Shown here: one piece after another, positions 33,195 to 42,646 of the stretch
Numbering within the stretch: position 1 is the stretch's first letter
Layout: every line of letters starts with the position of its first letter
Assembly (NCBI RefSeq): GCF_015062935.1
Contig: NZ_SUTM01000005.1
Location: forward strand, 41,642-105,641
Direction: 5' to 3'
Length of the DNA stretch: 64,000 nt
Origin: Methanobrevibacter sp.
GTDB taxonomy: Archaea; Methanobacteriota; Methanobacteria; Methanobacteriales; Methanobacteriaceae
The notes under the pieces: generated by a model
What the model was told of the DNA's origin: nothing
The model's input: the letters and a program-made list of their open reading frames with translations, nothing else
The model's database searches: none
Program-made: the position numbers and the translations under genes

Positions 33195-36100
33195 TTGAAC
33201 TTTAACTGTTTTTTTAACAGTGTCTTTCAGATATGTTGCCTGATAGGTTACTTTTTTGCCTACTTTTAGTTTTTTCAAGACACTTGATTTTATGGTTACT
33301 TTAGCTATTCCCTTGGAGTTGGTTTTTGTCTTGTAGGTTTTGCCGTTGAACTTGAATGTAACCTGCTTGTTTTTGATTGCTTTTTTGTCTTTAAGGGTAG
33401 CACTTAAAACAAGTTTTTTGGCAGACTTTTTAACTTTAACGGCTTTAAGGGTTAAAACCTGTTTTACGGTTAATTTTTTGCTGATTTTACATGATTTGTA
33501 GGTTGCTGTTAAAGTGTATGTTCCAGGTTTTACTGTGTTAGGTATCTTTAGTTTTGCAACCCCATTTTTATCAGTTTTCACCTTAATGGTTTGGCTTCCT
33601 ATTTTGAAGGTAACGGTCTGGCCTTTTTTAACATCTTTTCCATATATTTTAGCGACTTTCAGGCTGTATGAGGTTCCGTCATTGTAGTACATGTTGATTT
33701 TTTCGAAGCTATCCTTAATATTCAGCTTAAGGTCGTATTCCTCTAATTTTGAGCTGTAATAGCCTATATCTTCGTCATGTTCCGTTGAGGCATATATGAA
33801 TGTGACCGGAACGCCGTTTCTTATTGGAAGAGTTGCGAGTGAGAATTTCGCAGTTCCGTTGACGATTTTTGAATACATTGGCTTGAAATTTCCGAACATT
33901 CCGATGGTTCTGTTTTCCTGACCCGGAACATATATTGTCAGGGTCTGTTTTTCACCATAGGTCATTTTTGCCGGATGCACAACTTTCGGATACCAATGGG
34001 TCATAAAACTTCTGTTAATCACATTTCCGTCATTGAGTTTTATTTCAAGTTTCAGGCTGTATGTGTTGTTGAAAATTTTTGTAGGAATGCTTATTCTGGC
34101 TTTGCCTTTGTTTATACTGAAGCTTTTATATGTTCCGATTACAGTATCGGCAATGTCATCTATATTGAAATGATATGCAATGGTTTTATAAACTGTAACT
34201 TTCCCGTTAATGTTTCCATTCAAATTCACATCCATGATTAATGTTGTATAGTTGCTTAGTGCAATGTCAGTTATGAGATAGCTGTTCAGTTCCTGTGAAT
34301 ATGTATCTTTCAATTCGATTTTCGGGTAGGAGTAGCTGAGAATTGTGAATTTTTTCTTTATTGATTCAGTGTACTCGCCGTTTTTGTAATCAACGCGTAT
34401 GGTGTGTGCGCCTGCGGATAATTTATTCAGGCTGATTTCACCGTATGCGATGGATCCTGTGTATTTCTTGTTGTCTATGTATACGGTCACATGCTTTAGG
34501 ACTGTAGATTCATCATAGTCTATATAAGCTGTTTTTGGTATATTCTTAAAGTAGTACTCTTCACAGGTCAAATCAATGGATGGTCTTTTATCTATTGTTT
34601 TTTCCAGTGATTTGGTCATGTTATTTCCGTTGTATGTTACATTGACGTTCCATAATCCTTTTTTTAAGTTCAAAGAATATGAGTAATATGTTTTATTTTT
34701 AAGAGTAATCTTTTTGACATTGTCATTGACGGCAATAATCAGGGTTCCGTTTTCGCCTTCAGGCAGTTCAACAATGACTTTATCTCCAATTTCAATCAAA
34801 GGACCTGTGCATATTTCACAGTCAATAGGTTTTGTAAATGTTACGGTTTTGCTCTTTGCAATGTATGTGTTGTCACCGGAATATCTGACGGTAAAAGTAT
34901 GTGTTCCATTGCTCAGTTGTGAGTAATATTTTTCCAGATTTTCGCATTTTTCCAACAGAACATACTTTTCATCGTAGTAGTACTCATCATAAAGGCTGTA
35001 TTCTCCGCATTTTACATCGTCAAAATATAATGTCTGTGTTCCCCCAAGGTCTTCAGGTTTGGTAAATTTTAATGATATGTGGGGATTTCCAGTTTCATCA
35101 GATTTTATTGAAAAGAAAAATTCCATGTCCCAGTCCCTTGTGACTTCGTATATATCTATGTCTTCAAAAGTTTTGTTATTGAAATACTCACTGTAGTCTC
35201 CGGTATAGGTTATCTCGAAGTTATGAGTTCCTGCAGTTACCATGTCTAACGGAATAAAAGCAGTACCGTTAATCAAATCAGAAGTAAAGTATTCTCCGTC
35301 AATTTTGATTTTTAAAGTTCCGTTGGCATCCTCAGGCATTACCAATGTAACATTTGCATCCTTATCATATCTGCAATACAAATGGTAATATGGAAACTGC
35401 AATCCTGTTGCGGTTATATTCTTGACGACGGTCATTTCAGAATATTTTTCATCCTCATATGTGATGTAGACGATATTTTCACCCAGTTTAAGGTTGGTAA
35501 GTGCAATTTCTGCCTGGCCATTACTGACAGTAGCAGAATATGTTTTGTTATTTACAGCAACTGTTACGTTGGATTTGGCATCCTCCGGCAAATTGATTTT
35601 CAAAAAAGCACCGTTTATGAAGACTTCTCCCCTATATTCATCAGAGAAATGTGCATTTATTTCATAGTTAAGTTTAAATGTGCCCTGCCTGTGGATTGAT
35701 TTGAAAGGCCTGGCTCCTGTAAAGTAGATATCATATGTGTGCATTCCATAGGTTAAATCTTCCAGAGTGATGTATTCATAACCTGTGAATTCCTCATCAT
35801 GTATTGTTCTGTTGTCAAGCACGATTTTCAGATTTCCGGTTGCCACATTTGATTGAACACAAAAATTGCATTGGCTTTCATATTCAGTCTCAGTTTCAGG
35901 CACTGAAAATCGGATGTATGTGTAATTGAAATATCTAACTTCATCAAAATCATTGAATAAAGTGTCTCCACTATATTTGAACTCTGCCTTATGAGGCCCG
36001 TATGTTAGACCCAGTCTGTCCAGGAAATTGGTATCTACTATGGAGTAACTGTTCATGTACTCATCACTTTCCCAAGAGTCCTGATATCTACTGTCATAAT

Positions 36101-36437
36101 CTATTGCAGGTTTGCAGCTGTATTTCAGTTCATCATCGATGTATATTTCCAGCTTTCCATTAAGATACGCTCTTTCAAACATTTCTATTTCAAATTCGCT
36201 CTCAAATCCGTTATTTTCTACATATTCTTCATCGACTGTGATTTGATAGCTGGCATTAAGTTTTTCAGCTGTATTGACAGGATTTTGATTACTGTCAGAG
36301 CTCACAGTCACGTTATCAGTTGTCTGGGGAACAGCATCATCGGCAGGTACATCTGAGGTGATGTTGTCTGCTGCACTCACTGCCCCTATTGTTAGGAAAA
36401 CTAATAATAATGCTATCAATATTTTATTAAGTTTCAT
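33189..36437 (-). CDS. Adhesin-like protein, Ig-like (ALP 9)
   Basis: This protein has 1082 residues. The signal peptide MKLNKILIALLLVFLTIG is cut after AVSA. About eight Ig-like repeats follow (GMHTYDIYFTGARPFKSIH, then AGTHNFEITYTGDYSEYFNN). A region at ~690-840 departs from the pattern and has longer strands. The P module starts at INMYYNDGTSYSLKVAK (~905) and the T module covers ~1000-1082. AGGTG lies before the ATG. The P-T linker is shared with ALP 7 although the rest of the proteins has diverged, which points to recombination at the 3' end of the genes. Confidence 0.85.
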   Translation of the reverse strand: MKLNKILIALLLVFLTIGAVSAADNITSDVPADDAVPQTTDNVTVSSDSNQNPVNTAEKLNASYQITVDEEYVENNGFESEFEIEMFERAYLNGKLEIYIDDELKYSCKPAIDYDSRYQDSWESDEYMNSYSIVDTNFLDRLGLTYGPHKAEFKYSGDTLFNDFDEVRYFNYTYIRFSVPETETEYESQCNFCVQSNVATGNLKIVLDNRTIHDEEFTGYEYITLEDLTYGMHTYDIYFTGARPFKSIHRQGTFKLNYEINAHFSDEYRGEVFINGAFLKINLPEDAKSNVTVAVNNKTYSATVSNGQAEIALTNLKLGENIVYITYEDEKYSEMTVVKNITATGLQFPYYHLYCRYDKDANVTLVMPEDANGTLKIKIDGEYFTSDLINGTAFIPLDMVTAGTHNFEITYTGDYSEYFNNKTFEDIDIYEVTRDWDMEFFFSIKSDETGNPHISLKFTKPEDLGGTQTLYFDDVKCGEYSLYDEYYYDEKYVLLEKCENLEKYYSQLSNGTHTFTVRYSGDNTYIAKSKTVTFTKPIDCEICTGPLIEIGDKVIVELPEGENGTLIIAVNDNVKKITLKNKTYYSYSLNLKKGLWNVNVTYNGNNMTKSLEKTIDKRPSIDLTCEEYYFKNIPKTAYIDYDESTVLKHVTVYIDNKKYTGSIAYGEISLNKLSAGAHTIRVDYKNGEYTESIKKKFTILSYSYPKIELKDTYSQELNSYLITDIALSNYTTLIMDVNLNGNINGKVTVYKTIAYHFNIDDIADTVIGTYKSFSINKGKARISIPTKIFNNTYSLKLEIKLNDGNVINRSFMTHWYPKVVHPAKMTYGEKQTLTIYVPGQENRTIGMFGNFKPMYSKIVNGTAKFSLATLPIRNGVPVTFIYASTEHDEDIGYYSSKLEEYDLKLNIKDSFEKINMYYNDGTSYSLKVAKIYGKDVKKGQTVTFKIGSQTIKVKTDKNGVAKLKIPNTVKPGTYTLTATYKSCKISKKLTVKQVLTLKAVKVKKSAKKLVLSATLKDKKAIKNKQVTFKFNGKTYKTKTNSKGIAKVTIKSSVLKKLKVGKKVTYQATYLKDTVKKTVKVQK

Positions 36438-36519
36438 AAAAACACCTGTTAAATATGTTAATGTTTATATTGTGTATAATTAATATAATTTCGGTAATGA
36501 TTTTTTAAAAAAAGAAGTT

Positions 36520-36547
36520 AAAATAAGGATTTTCGGATCCTTATTTT
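36520..36547 (-). terminator. Stop-overlapping hairpin of ALP 10
   Basis: AAAATAAGGAT (36520-36530) and ATCCTTATTTT (36537-36547) form a perfect 11-bp stem with loop TTTCGG; the stop codon at 36541-36543 lies in it. Confidence 0.65.
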
Positions 36548-39500
36548 TGAACTTTAACTGTTTTTTTGACTGTGTCTTTCAGGTATGTTGCCTGATAGGT
36601 TATTTTTTTGCCGACTTTTAGCTTTTTAAGCACACTTGATTTTATGGTTACTTTGGCTATTCCCTTGGAGTTGGTTTTTGCCTTGTAGGTTTTGCCGTTG
36701 AATTTGAAAGTTACCTGTTTGTTTTTAAGGTATTTTCCATTCACTTTTGCAAGATTTGCCTGTAATGTCAGTTTTTTAGCGGATTTTTTAACTTTAACCG
36801 TTTTCAGTGTTACCAAATGTTTAACGGTCAGTGTTTTGGTCACTGTATTTTTAAGTGCAGTTATTGTTAGTTTGTATGTTCCGGGAGTTTGTGTTACTTT
36901 AAATTTAACAATTCCATTGGTGGTTTTTATTGTTTTAAATGTTTTACCATTTATTTTAATCATTACTTTAACTCCCCTCACTAATTTCCCGTCATTGCCG
37001 TATATTTTAATTGAGTAATATGGGTTTGCAGTATAAGTTGTTTTTAAGTTAAGGGATGTAATTTCGGTAATGACTGTGTTTTTGGAATACCAGTTAGGAT
37101 ACTTTGAAGCAGTATTTTCGTTAAACTTACAGTTCAATATTTTATTGCCTGTGCCTTCAAAATAAATTGCACCGCCTTGTTTTGCACTGCATTGTGTGAA
37201 TGTGGAGTTTATCACTGTCCAGTCAAAATCTTCAGACCAGATAGCTCCTCCCTGTTTAGCGCTGCATTGTGTGAATGTGGAGTTTAAGATATTGCAGCAT
37301 CCCCATCCGTAGAGGGCTCCTCCTTCATCTGCACTGCATTGTAAAAATGTACAGTTAATCACTTTCCAATAAAGGTTTTCAATGAGATAGTCTTCACATT
37401 CAGCATTGATTGCACCTCCTTTTTTAGCATTTCCATTTTTAAAAACAATGTTTTTCAGAATAATTGTTGGGGTAATGTAATCTGAATAATATGATATGAA
37501 TTTAAATATACGTGATGTGCTGTTTGCGTCCAGTATATGTCCTTTGCCGTCAATGGTTATTGATTTGGAAATAGTTATTTCGTTTTCAAGTCCTGTGTTA
37601 ACATAGTTTCTATTCAGTTCTAATGTGCTGTCACCTTTTGTGCTTTTGATTAATTTTTCCAATTCACCAAATGTTCCGTTAACTGGAATTACATTAAATG
37701 TTTTATTGAATGTGTAGAAAGTATTGTTTTCAGTGTAGCTTACAGTAACAGTGTATTCTCCTATTTCTAAATTATTTAGTGAAATGTTCATTTCAGATGA
37801 ATCTAAGGAATAAGTATGGTTCAGTATTCTTATTGATACATTTTTAGCATTTTCATTTGATTTAATGTTGATTAGTGCACTATTTCCAAAAATCACCTCA
37901 TTAGTTATCATTATGCTGATTGGTCCTCCGTAGAATATTTCCTGTGTGAATTCGTAATCTCTATAATTGTTTTCATATGTAGGCTGGTAATAATAAGGAT
38001 AGCCGAATTCCGGATGATCAACATAATACCTTATGTAAATTTCTAAATCCTGAATATCAGTTCCGTTGAATGTCAATGTTAAATTATGATTTCCGTATGT
38101 TAATCCTTCTATTTTCACATTTGCTTTTCCGTTTGTGACTTGTTCTGTTGCATATAATGTATCATCAATATAAATGTTTAATGTTCCTTCGGCTTTGTAT
38201 AGCTCAAAGTTAATATCTCCGTCATTATAAATCACTGTTGGAATTGAAATTCTAGGGGTAATATGGGTGTATATGAAAGTGGACAGATCTCCGTATAATT
38301 CATCATGAAATGTTACATAAAATGTGTAATATCCTCCGCTTAATTCCGGAAGGTTAATTTTTCCTTGTCCGTTTGTGTATTCGGTTTCTTCTATGAGAAC
38401 TTTGTTGTTCCAGGGATCATAGCCACTTCCGGTCACACTTTCATAAAGCTCTACCTTAACGTTTCCGCTTGTGTTTTTTGGCATATTGAATTTGATGTGG
38501 CTTCCTGGGCCGATATAATAGTGTTCTGTGAATTCTGGCTCCCATGAATAACTGTGGTATGGATTTGTATAGTTGTAATCCGCGCTGTTGTAAATAATAA
38601 TGAAATTATTCTCGAATTTGACATTTTCAAGTTTTATATCTGCTTTGCCGTTTTTAAGGGGCATTTCTATTATTGTCTGATTTGTGTCTTTATTTTTAAT
38701 GGTAATGTTTGCGACACAGGACTCATGACAAGTTATGCTGATATTTATTGAATCTGGTGTGCCATTTATTTTTATTTCGGGTTTAATATCAAATACATAT
38801 GTTCTGTCAGGTACGGGATAATCATCACCCGTATATTTTAGTGTTGCTTTATAAATTCCCGGTTTATTGTAAAATTGGATTTCTCCATAACCATTTTTTA
38901 TTTTTGTTTGGTTAAAGACTTTGTTATCAAGATATAATGCTAAATCTCCTTTTGCATCTTCCGGCAAGTTCAAATAACATAAGTCATTGAGATTTATCGA
39001 TACACATCCTTCTTTTTTTATTGTTTTGGTTTTAGTAAGTGGCAAATAATTTTTATCTCCTTTAAATACGACTTTAAGGGTGTGTGTACCGATTGTTATA
39101 TTTTCAGGATTAATGAAAAAGTCCATTGGGTCATTTGGATATTTCTCTCGTTCTATATTAAGTTTTTCATTGTCCAAATAAATCTCAATGTTTTTAGTAT
39201 TGGTTTGTGGAGTTGTAATCCTTATGGGATAATCGTCGGCTCCGTATGTTAATGTATTGCTGGAAATATATATGTCAAATGCTTTTTTACTTTCTAATAT
39301 GTTATTATCTTCAAGCTGTAATTTTTCTTCATTTGCAGATTGCAATTGTGGTTCATTTTCATAATTTATTGAATCTGAATCATTTGTTTCTATATCTAAA
39401 ATGGCATTTTCTATTGTTTGATAATTATCTGTTTCAATGTCATTGATGATTGTTTCATCACCATCAGTAATATTCTGTGCTGCTGAAACTGCGCCCATTG

Positions 39501-39552
39501 AAATAACTGCTATTATTAAAATAGAAAAAATTAAATGTTTTTTCAATTTCAA
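36541..39552 (-). CDS. Adhesin-like protein, hybrid of Ig-like repeats and beta-helix (ALP 10)
   Basis: This protein has 1003 residues. The signal peptide MKLKKHLIFSILIIAVISMG is cut after AVSA. About six Ig-like repeats fill ~80-635. A short beta-helix segment of the polymorphic-outer-membrane type follows (~640-830), with repeats such as NSTFTQCSAKQGGAI and the opening DGKGHILDAN. Then come a P module (YTANPYYSIKIYGNDGK) and the T module (~918-1003). It therefore joins the architecture of ALPs 1-9 to that of ALPs 11-12. The start may be either of two TTG codons (39552 or 39546); AGGAG is better spaced for the second. A TATA-like element lies ~48 bases upstream. Confidence 0.82.
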   Translation of the reverse strand: MKLKKHLIFSILIIAVISMGAVSAAQNITDGDETIINDIETDNYQTIENAILDIETNDSDSINYENEPQLQSANEEKLQLEDNNILESKKAFDIYISSNTLTYGADDYPIRITTPQTNTKNIEIYLDNEKLNIEREKYPNDPMDFFINPENITIGTHTLKVVFKGDKNYLPLTKTKTIKKEGCVSINLNDLCYLNLPEDAKGDLALYLDNKVFNQTKIKNGYGEIQFYNKPGIYKATLKYTGDDYPVPDRTYVFDIKPEIKINGTPDSINISITCHESCVANITIKNKDTNQTIIEMPLKNGKADIKLENVKFENNFIIIYNSADYNYTNPYHSYSWEPEFTEHYYIGPGSHIKFNMPKNTSGNVKVELYESVTGSGYDPWNNKVLIEETEYTNGQGKINLPELSGGYYTFYVTFHDELYGDLSTFIYTHITPRISIPTVIYNDGDINFELYKAEGTLNIYIDDTLYATEQVTNGKANVKIEGLTYGNHNLTLTFNGTDIQDLEIYIRYYVDHPEFGYPYYYQPTYENNYRDYEFTQEIFYGGPISIMITNEVIFGNSALINIKSNENAKNVSIRILNHTYSLDSSEMNISLNNLEIGEYTVTVSYTENNTFYTFNKTFNVIPVNGTFGELEKLIKSTKGDSTLELNRNYVNTGLENEITISKSITIDGKGHILDANSTSRIFKFISYYSDYITPTIILKNIVFKNGNAKKGGAINAECEDYLIENLYWKVINCTFLQCSADEGGALYGWGCCNILNSTFTQCSAKQGGAIWSEDFDWTVINSTFTQCSAKQGGAIYFEGTGNKILNCKFNENTASKYPNWYSKNTVITEITSLNLKTTYTANPYYSIKIYGNDGKLVRGVKVMIKINGKTFKTIKTTNGIVKFKVTQTPGTYKLTITALKNTVTKTLTVKHLVTLKTVKVKKSAKKLTLQANLAKVNGKYLKNKQVTFKFNGKTYKAKTNSKGIAKVTIKSSVLKKLKVGKKITYQATYLKDTVKKTVKVQK
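37183..37290. repeat. Short direct repeats in the beta-helix part of ALP 10
   Basis: The stretch GCATTGTGTGAATGTGGAG occurs at about 37189 and 37264, a 75-bp period encoding one 25-residue beta-helix turn with the repeated FTQCSAKQGGAI. Confidence 0.6.
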
Positions 39553-39785
39553 ATCTCCTTTTTTTAACTTAATATGTATATATTTTAAACATTATTATAT
39601 ACATTTATCTTTTATAGATTTAAAAAAAGAATTTTTGAATTATATTGGTTTAGGATTCATTAATGTAGTATTTAACAATGAATATGAAAAATATCGATTT
39701 TTATTTTCTTATAAATTGTTTTACTCATTATGTGGTGTTATTAAAGTTCTAATATTATTGACAAACCTTTAAATAAAAAATAAAA

Positions 39786-39805
39786 AATTTGGAATAATCC
39801 AAATT
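39786..39805 (-). terminator. Stop-overlapping hairpin of ALP 11
   Basis: AATTTGGA (39786-39793) and TCCAAATT (39798-39805) form a perfect 8-bp stem with loop ATAA, again including the stop codon at 39804. The stem sequence differs from the TAAGGAT type used by ALPs 3-10. Confidence 0.65.
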
Positions 39806-42461
39806 ATTTGATTGTAATTTTTGCGGTTTTCTTAACTGCATTATATTTTTTGTCTCCTGCAAATTTGGCAGTGTATTTGTAAGTTCCTTTTTTGGTTAAT
39901 TTTACATTTATGCTAACCTGGCCCTTTGAATTGGTGGTTGCCTTATATGTTTTTTTATTAATAGTCAAAGTAACTTTTTTCTTAGAAACTGCCTTGCCTT
40001 CAGGTATTTTAAGAGTTACAACAACTTTTTTAGTTTTTGCAGATTTTTTAAATGATTTATTTGGTGCAGTCAGTACAGTTTTTTGTTTAGTTACTTTTAC
40101 AGTAATTTTTTTGGATGAAGCAGTGTTATACTTATCTTTAGCAAATTTAACTGTGCATGAGTAACTTTTAATTGCTGATAATTTTAATTTAACTGTGGCT
40201 TGACCTTTTGAATTGGTTGTTGCTTTATAAGTTTTACCATTAACTGTAAATGTGATGCTTTTTCCTGAAATCACGTTTCCTTTTGAGTTTTTAAGAGTGG
40301 CAGTTAATGATTTTGTACTTGCAAATCCGTAACTTTTGGATGAAACTGCTAATGTGGTTTTCTCCACAATTCCTTTATTGTCCTGAACACTGATTGCATT
40401 TCCGTATGTTACAACAGACATGTCTGAGTATTTTGTAAATGAATTGTCTGCGATTCTGGAATTGTCTCCTTCCCAAATAAAAACATCTGTTCCTTTAGTT
40501 GCAGTATTGCCTTTAAATGAATTGAGGGATATTGTTGCAGTGTCGCCGTCAACTCTTAAAGCACCGGCATTTGATTTTGCTCGGTTTGATGTAAAATCGT
40601 TATTGGTGATTGTTGCATCTGATCCGATAACATACACAGAACCGCTATGGGTTGCGGCAACATTTTTAGTAAATTGGTTATTTGAGATAACTGCTTTGTT
40701 TCCGCTGAGTTGTATAGCTCCTGCAAATGTGCCTGATGTGAGATTTTTAAATCCGTTGTTGTCGATTATTGCTGAATTTCCGCTTAAATAAATAGCTCCG
40801 GCCCCATTTCCGGCATATGCATTGGAAATACCATTGGATAATATGTTTACATTATTTCCTTCGCTGTAAATCACTCCGCCTTTGCCTTTGGCATGGGTAT
40901 TGCTAATTTCATTGTCAGAAATGGTATTTTCATCTCCTTTAATGTAAATTGCTCCTCCGGATGAACCTGTAGCTTTATTGTTGTTGAACAAATTGTTGGA
41001 GACGGAAATTTCAGATCCCACTAGGTATAATGCCCCTCCGGTATTTTGACATGTTGTATTTATGAAGCTATTTCCATCAATATTTGTTTTTTCTCCATTG
41101 ATTTGAACTGCACCGCTGTGGCCTTTTGCTGAGGTATTTGTGAAATTATTGTCTTTGACGATAGTGGAGTTACCATTTATATAAATTGCACCCCCACCTG
41201 CTCCTGAAGTGGTGTTTGCAAAGTTGTTTCTTATTATTTCATTATCATTACCGTCTATTGCAATTGCGCCACCGTGACGACCGGCATCGGAGTTTATGAT
41301 ATTATTATTGATGATGTATGTTTTGTTTCCAACAATGTTGATTGTTCCTCCAACATTGTCTCCTGCACTGCTTTTATCGAAAATATTATTGGAAATTTCT
41401 AATTCATATCCAAACACGTATAATGCTGCTCCGTAGTGAAGTGCAGTACTGTTGTAGAAGTAGTTTTCAGTGATGTAACTTTTACCTGTTGTATCTTTAA
41501 GATAAACTCTTATTGCGCCTCCAAGACCTTTAATAGAATTTTCAAAGGTCGCATGATTGTCAATGAAGATGTTGTCTGTAACCTTGAAGTAGCTGGTATT
41601 GTAAATGCTTAAAGCACCGCCATAATCTCCATAGTTATTAATGAATGTGTTGTTTATGATTAAATCGTCTTCACTGTGTTGAAGCTCAACAGCTCCGCCA
41701 CCCATTTCGGCATAGTTGTCTATGAATGTGTTGCCTTTGATTGTAATTCTGTATCCTGTTCCTACCAGAATTCCACCGCCGTTCATTCCTCCAAGTGCCC
41801 TGTTTCCAATAAATGTATTATTTATTATTGTATGGTACTGTCCATCTAAAGCAATACCAGCTCCGCTTCCACGGATGGAATTGTTGATGAATTTATTGTT
41901 TACAATGGTTGCATTGTCAGCATATACATAAACTGCTCCACCTACGACTTTTCTTGCGTCAGGATTGGATGTTCCGTTAGCATAGTTCTCTATAAATGTG
42001 CAGCCTTTAATGATTAAATTATTTCCTCTGCATCCGATTGCACCTTCACTTTCATTACTATAACAATTTTTGAAAGTTATATTTTTTAATATGACATTAT
42101 CTCCATGGATATATAATACTCTTCCTGAATTTTTTCCGTCTATACTGTGACCATTTCCGTCAAGGGTTATGGTTTTATTAAAATTAATTCCATAATGGCT
42201 AAATCCTTCATTATATTCATAATCACAATCTAAACTGATTGTATCTCCTGATTTTGAAGACTTGATTAATTGTTCTAAATCCGTAAATGTTTTAATATTG
42301 TCTGATAAAATCTCATTTGAAGAATCTGTAATCTGCAGGGCATTATCGTTGATTTCTAAATTATCATCAGTTATATTATTATCCTCTATAGCGGATACTG
42401 ATGAAATTGAAAATATGCATAAAATCAACAATAATGCTATAATCTTTAAATTTAATTTCAT
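39804..42461 (-). CDS. Adhesin-like protein, parallel beta-helix (ALP 11)
   Basis: This protein has 885 residues from the ATG at 42461; AGGTGG lies 5 bases upstream and contains the apparent GTG start at 42470. The signal peptide MKLNLKIIALLLILCIFSIS is cut after SVSA. Residues ~60-670 are more than twenty turns of a right-handed beta-helix with the pattern N-x-F-x-N, then GGAIYI, then GNxxxI (for example NTTSGAGGGAIYINGNSTIV). It opens with GDTISLDCDYEYN and ITLDGNGHSIDGK, as in pectate-lyase-like folds. Two Lys-rich Ig-like domains (~680-885, with KATTNSKGQ twice) close the protein. They are related to but distinct from the T module. It is a surface adhesin or a polysaccharide-binding protein; catalytic residues are not evident. 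Confidence 0.85.
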   Translation of the reverse strand: MKLNLKIIALLLILCIFSISSVSAIEDNNITDDNLEINDNALQITDSSNEILSDNIKTFTDLEQLIKSSKSGDTISLDCDYEYNEGFSHYGINFNKTITLDGNGHSIDGKNSGRVLYIHGDNVILKNITFKNCYSNESEGAIGCRGNNLIIKGCTFIENYANGTSNPDARKVVGGAVYVYADNATIVNNKFINNSIRGSGAGIALDGQYHTIINNTFIGNRALGGMNGGGILVGTGYRITIKGNTFIDNYAEMGGGAVELQHSEDDLIINNTFINNYGDYGGALSIYNTSYFKVTDNIFIDNHATFENSIKGLGGAIRVYLKDTTGKSYITENYFYNSTALHYGAALYVFGYELEISNNIFDKSSAGDNVGGTINIVGNKTYIINNNIINSDAGRHGGAIAIDGNDNEIIRNNFANTTSGAGGGAIYINGNSTIVKDNNFTNTSAKGHSGAVQINGEKTNIDGNSFINTTCQNTGGALYLVGSEISVSNNLFNNNKATGSSGGAIYIKGDENTISDNEISNTHAKGKGGVIYSEGNNVNILSNGISNAYAGNGAGAIYLSGNSAIIDNNGFKNLTSGTFAGAIQLSGNKAVISNNQFTKNVAATHSGSVYVIGSDATITNNDFTSNRAKSNAGALRVDGDTATISLNSFKGNTATKGTDVFIWEGDNSRIADNSFTKYSDMSVVTYGNAISVQDNKGIVEKTTLAVSSKSYGFASTKSLTATLKNSKGNVISGKSITFTVNGKTYKATTNSKGQATVKLKLSAIKSYSCTVKFAKDKYNTASSKKITVKVTKQKTVLTAPNKSFKKSAKTKKVVVTLKIPEGKAVSKKKVTLTINKKTYKATTNSKGQVSINVKLTKKGTYKYTAKFAGDKKYNAVKKTAKITIK

Positions 42462-42624
42462 ATTTTCCACCTATTACTTTAATATTATATTATTATTCTA
42501 TAAAAAGATTTTTTAAGTATGTAATATTGTTTAAAAGGCGGCAATGTTTTTATAATATTTTTAAAAATAAAGGATTTGCAAAAATCAAATTGGATTTCTA
42601 CAAAGCAAAAAAAAAAAGAAAAAA

Positions 42625-42643
42625 AACTGTCCAAAGGACAGTT
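42625..42643 (-). terminator. Terminator of ALP 12
   Basis: AACTGTCC (42625-42632) and GGACAGTT (42636-42643) form a perfect 8-bp stem with loop AAA. On the minus strand it is followed by a long T-rich run (42609-42626 on the complement). It lies 3 bases after the stop codon. Confidence 0.75.
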
Positions 42644-42646
42644 AAT

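Noticed and set aside
40420..40791. Plus-strand open frames opposite the ALP genes (for example here and at 43467-43739)
   Set aside because: They are mirror images of repeated minus-strand codons, with hydrophobic low-complexity products and no ribosome binding sites.
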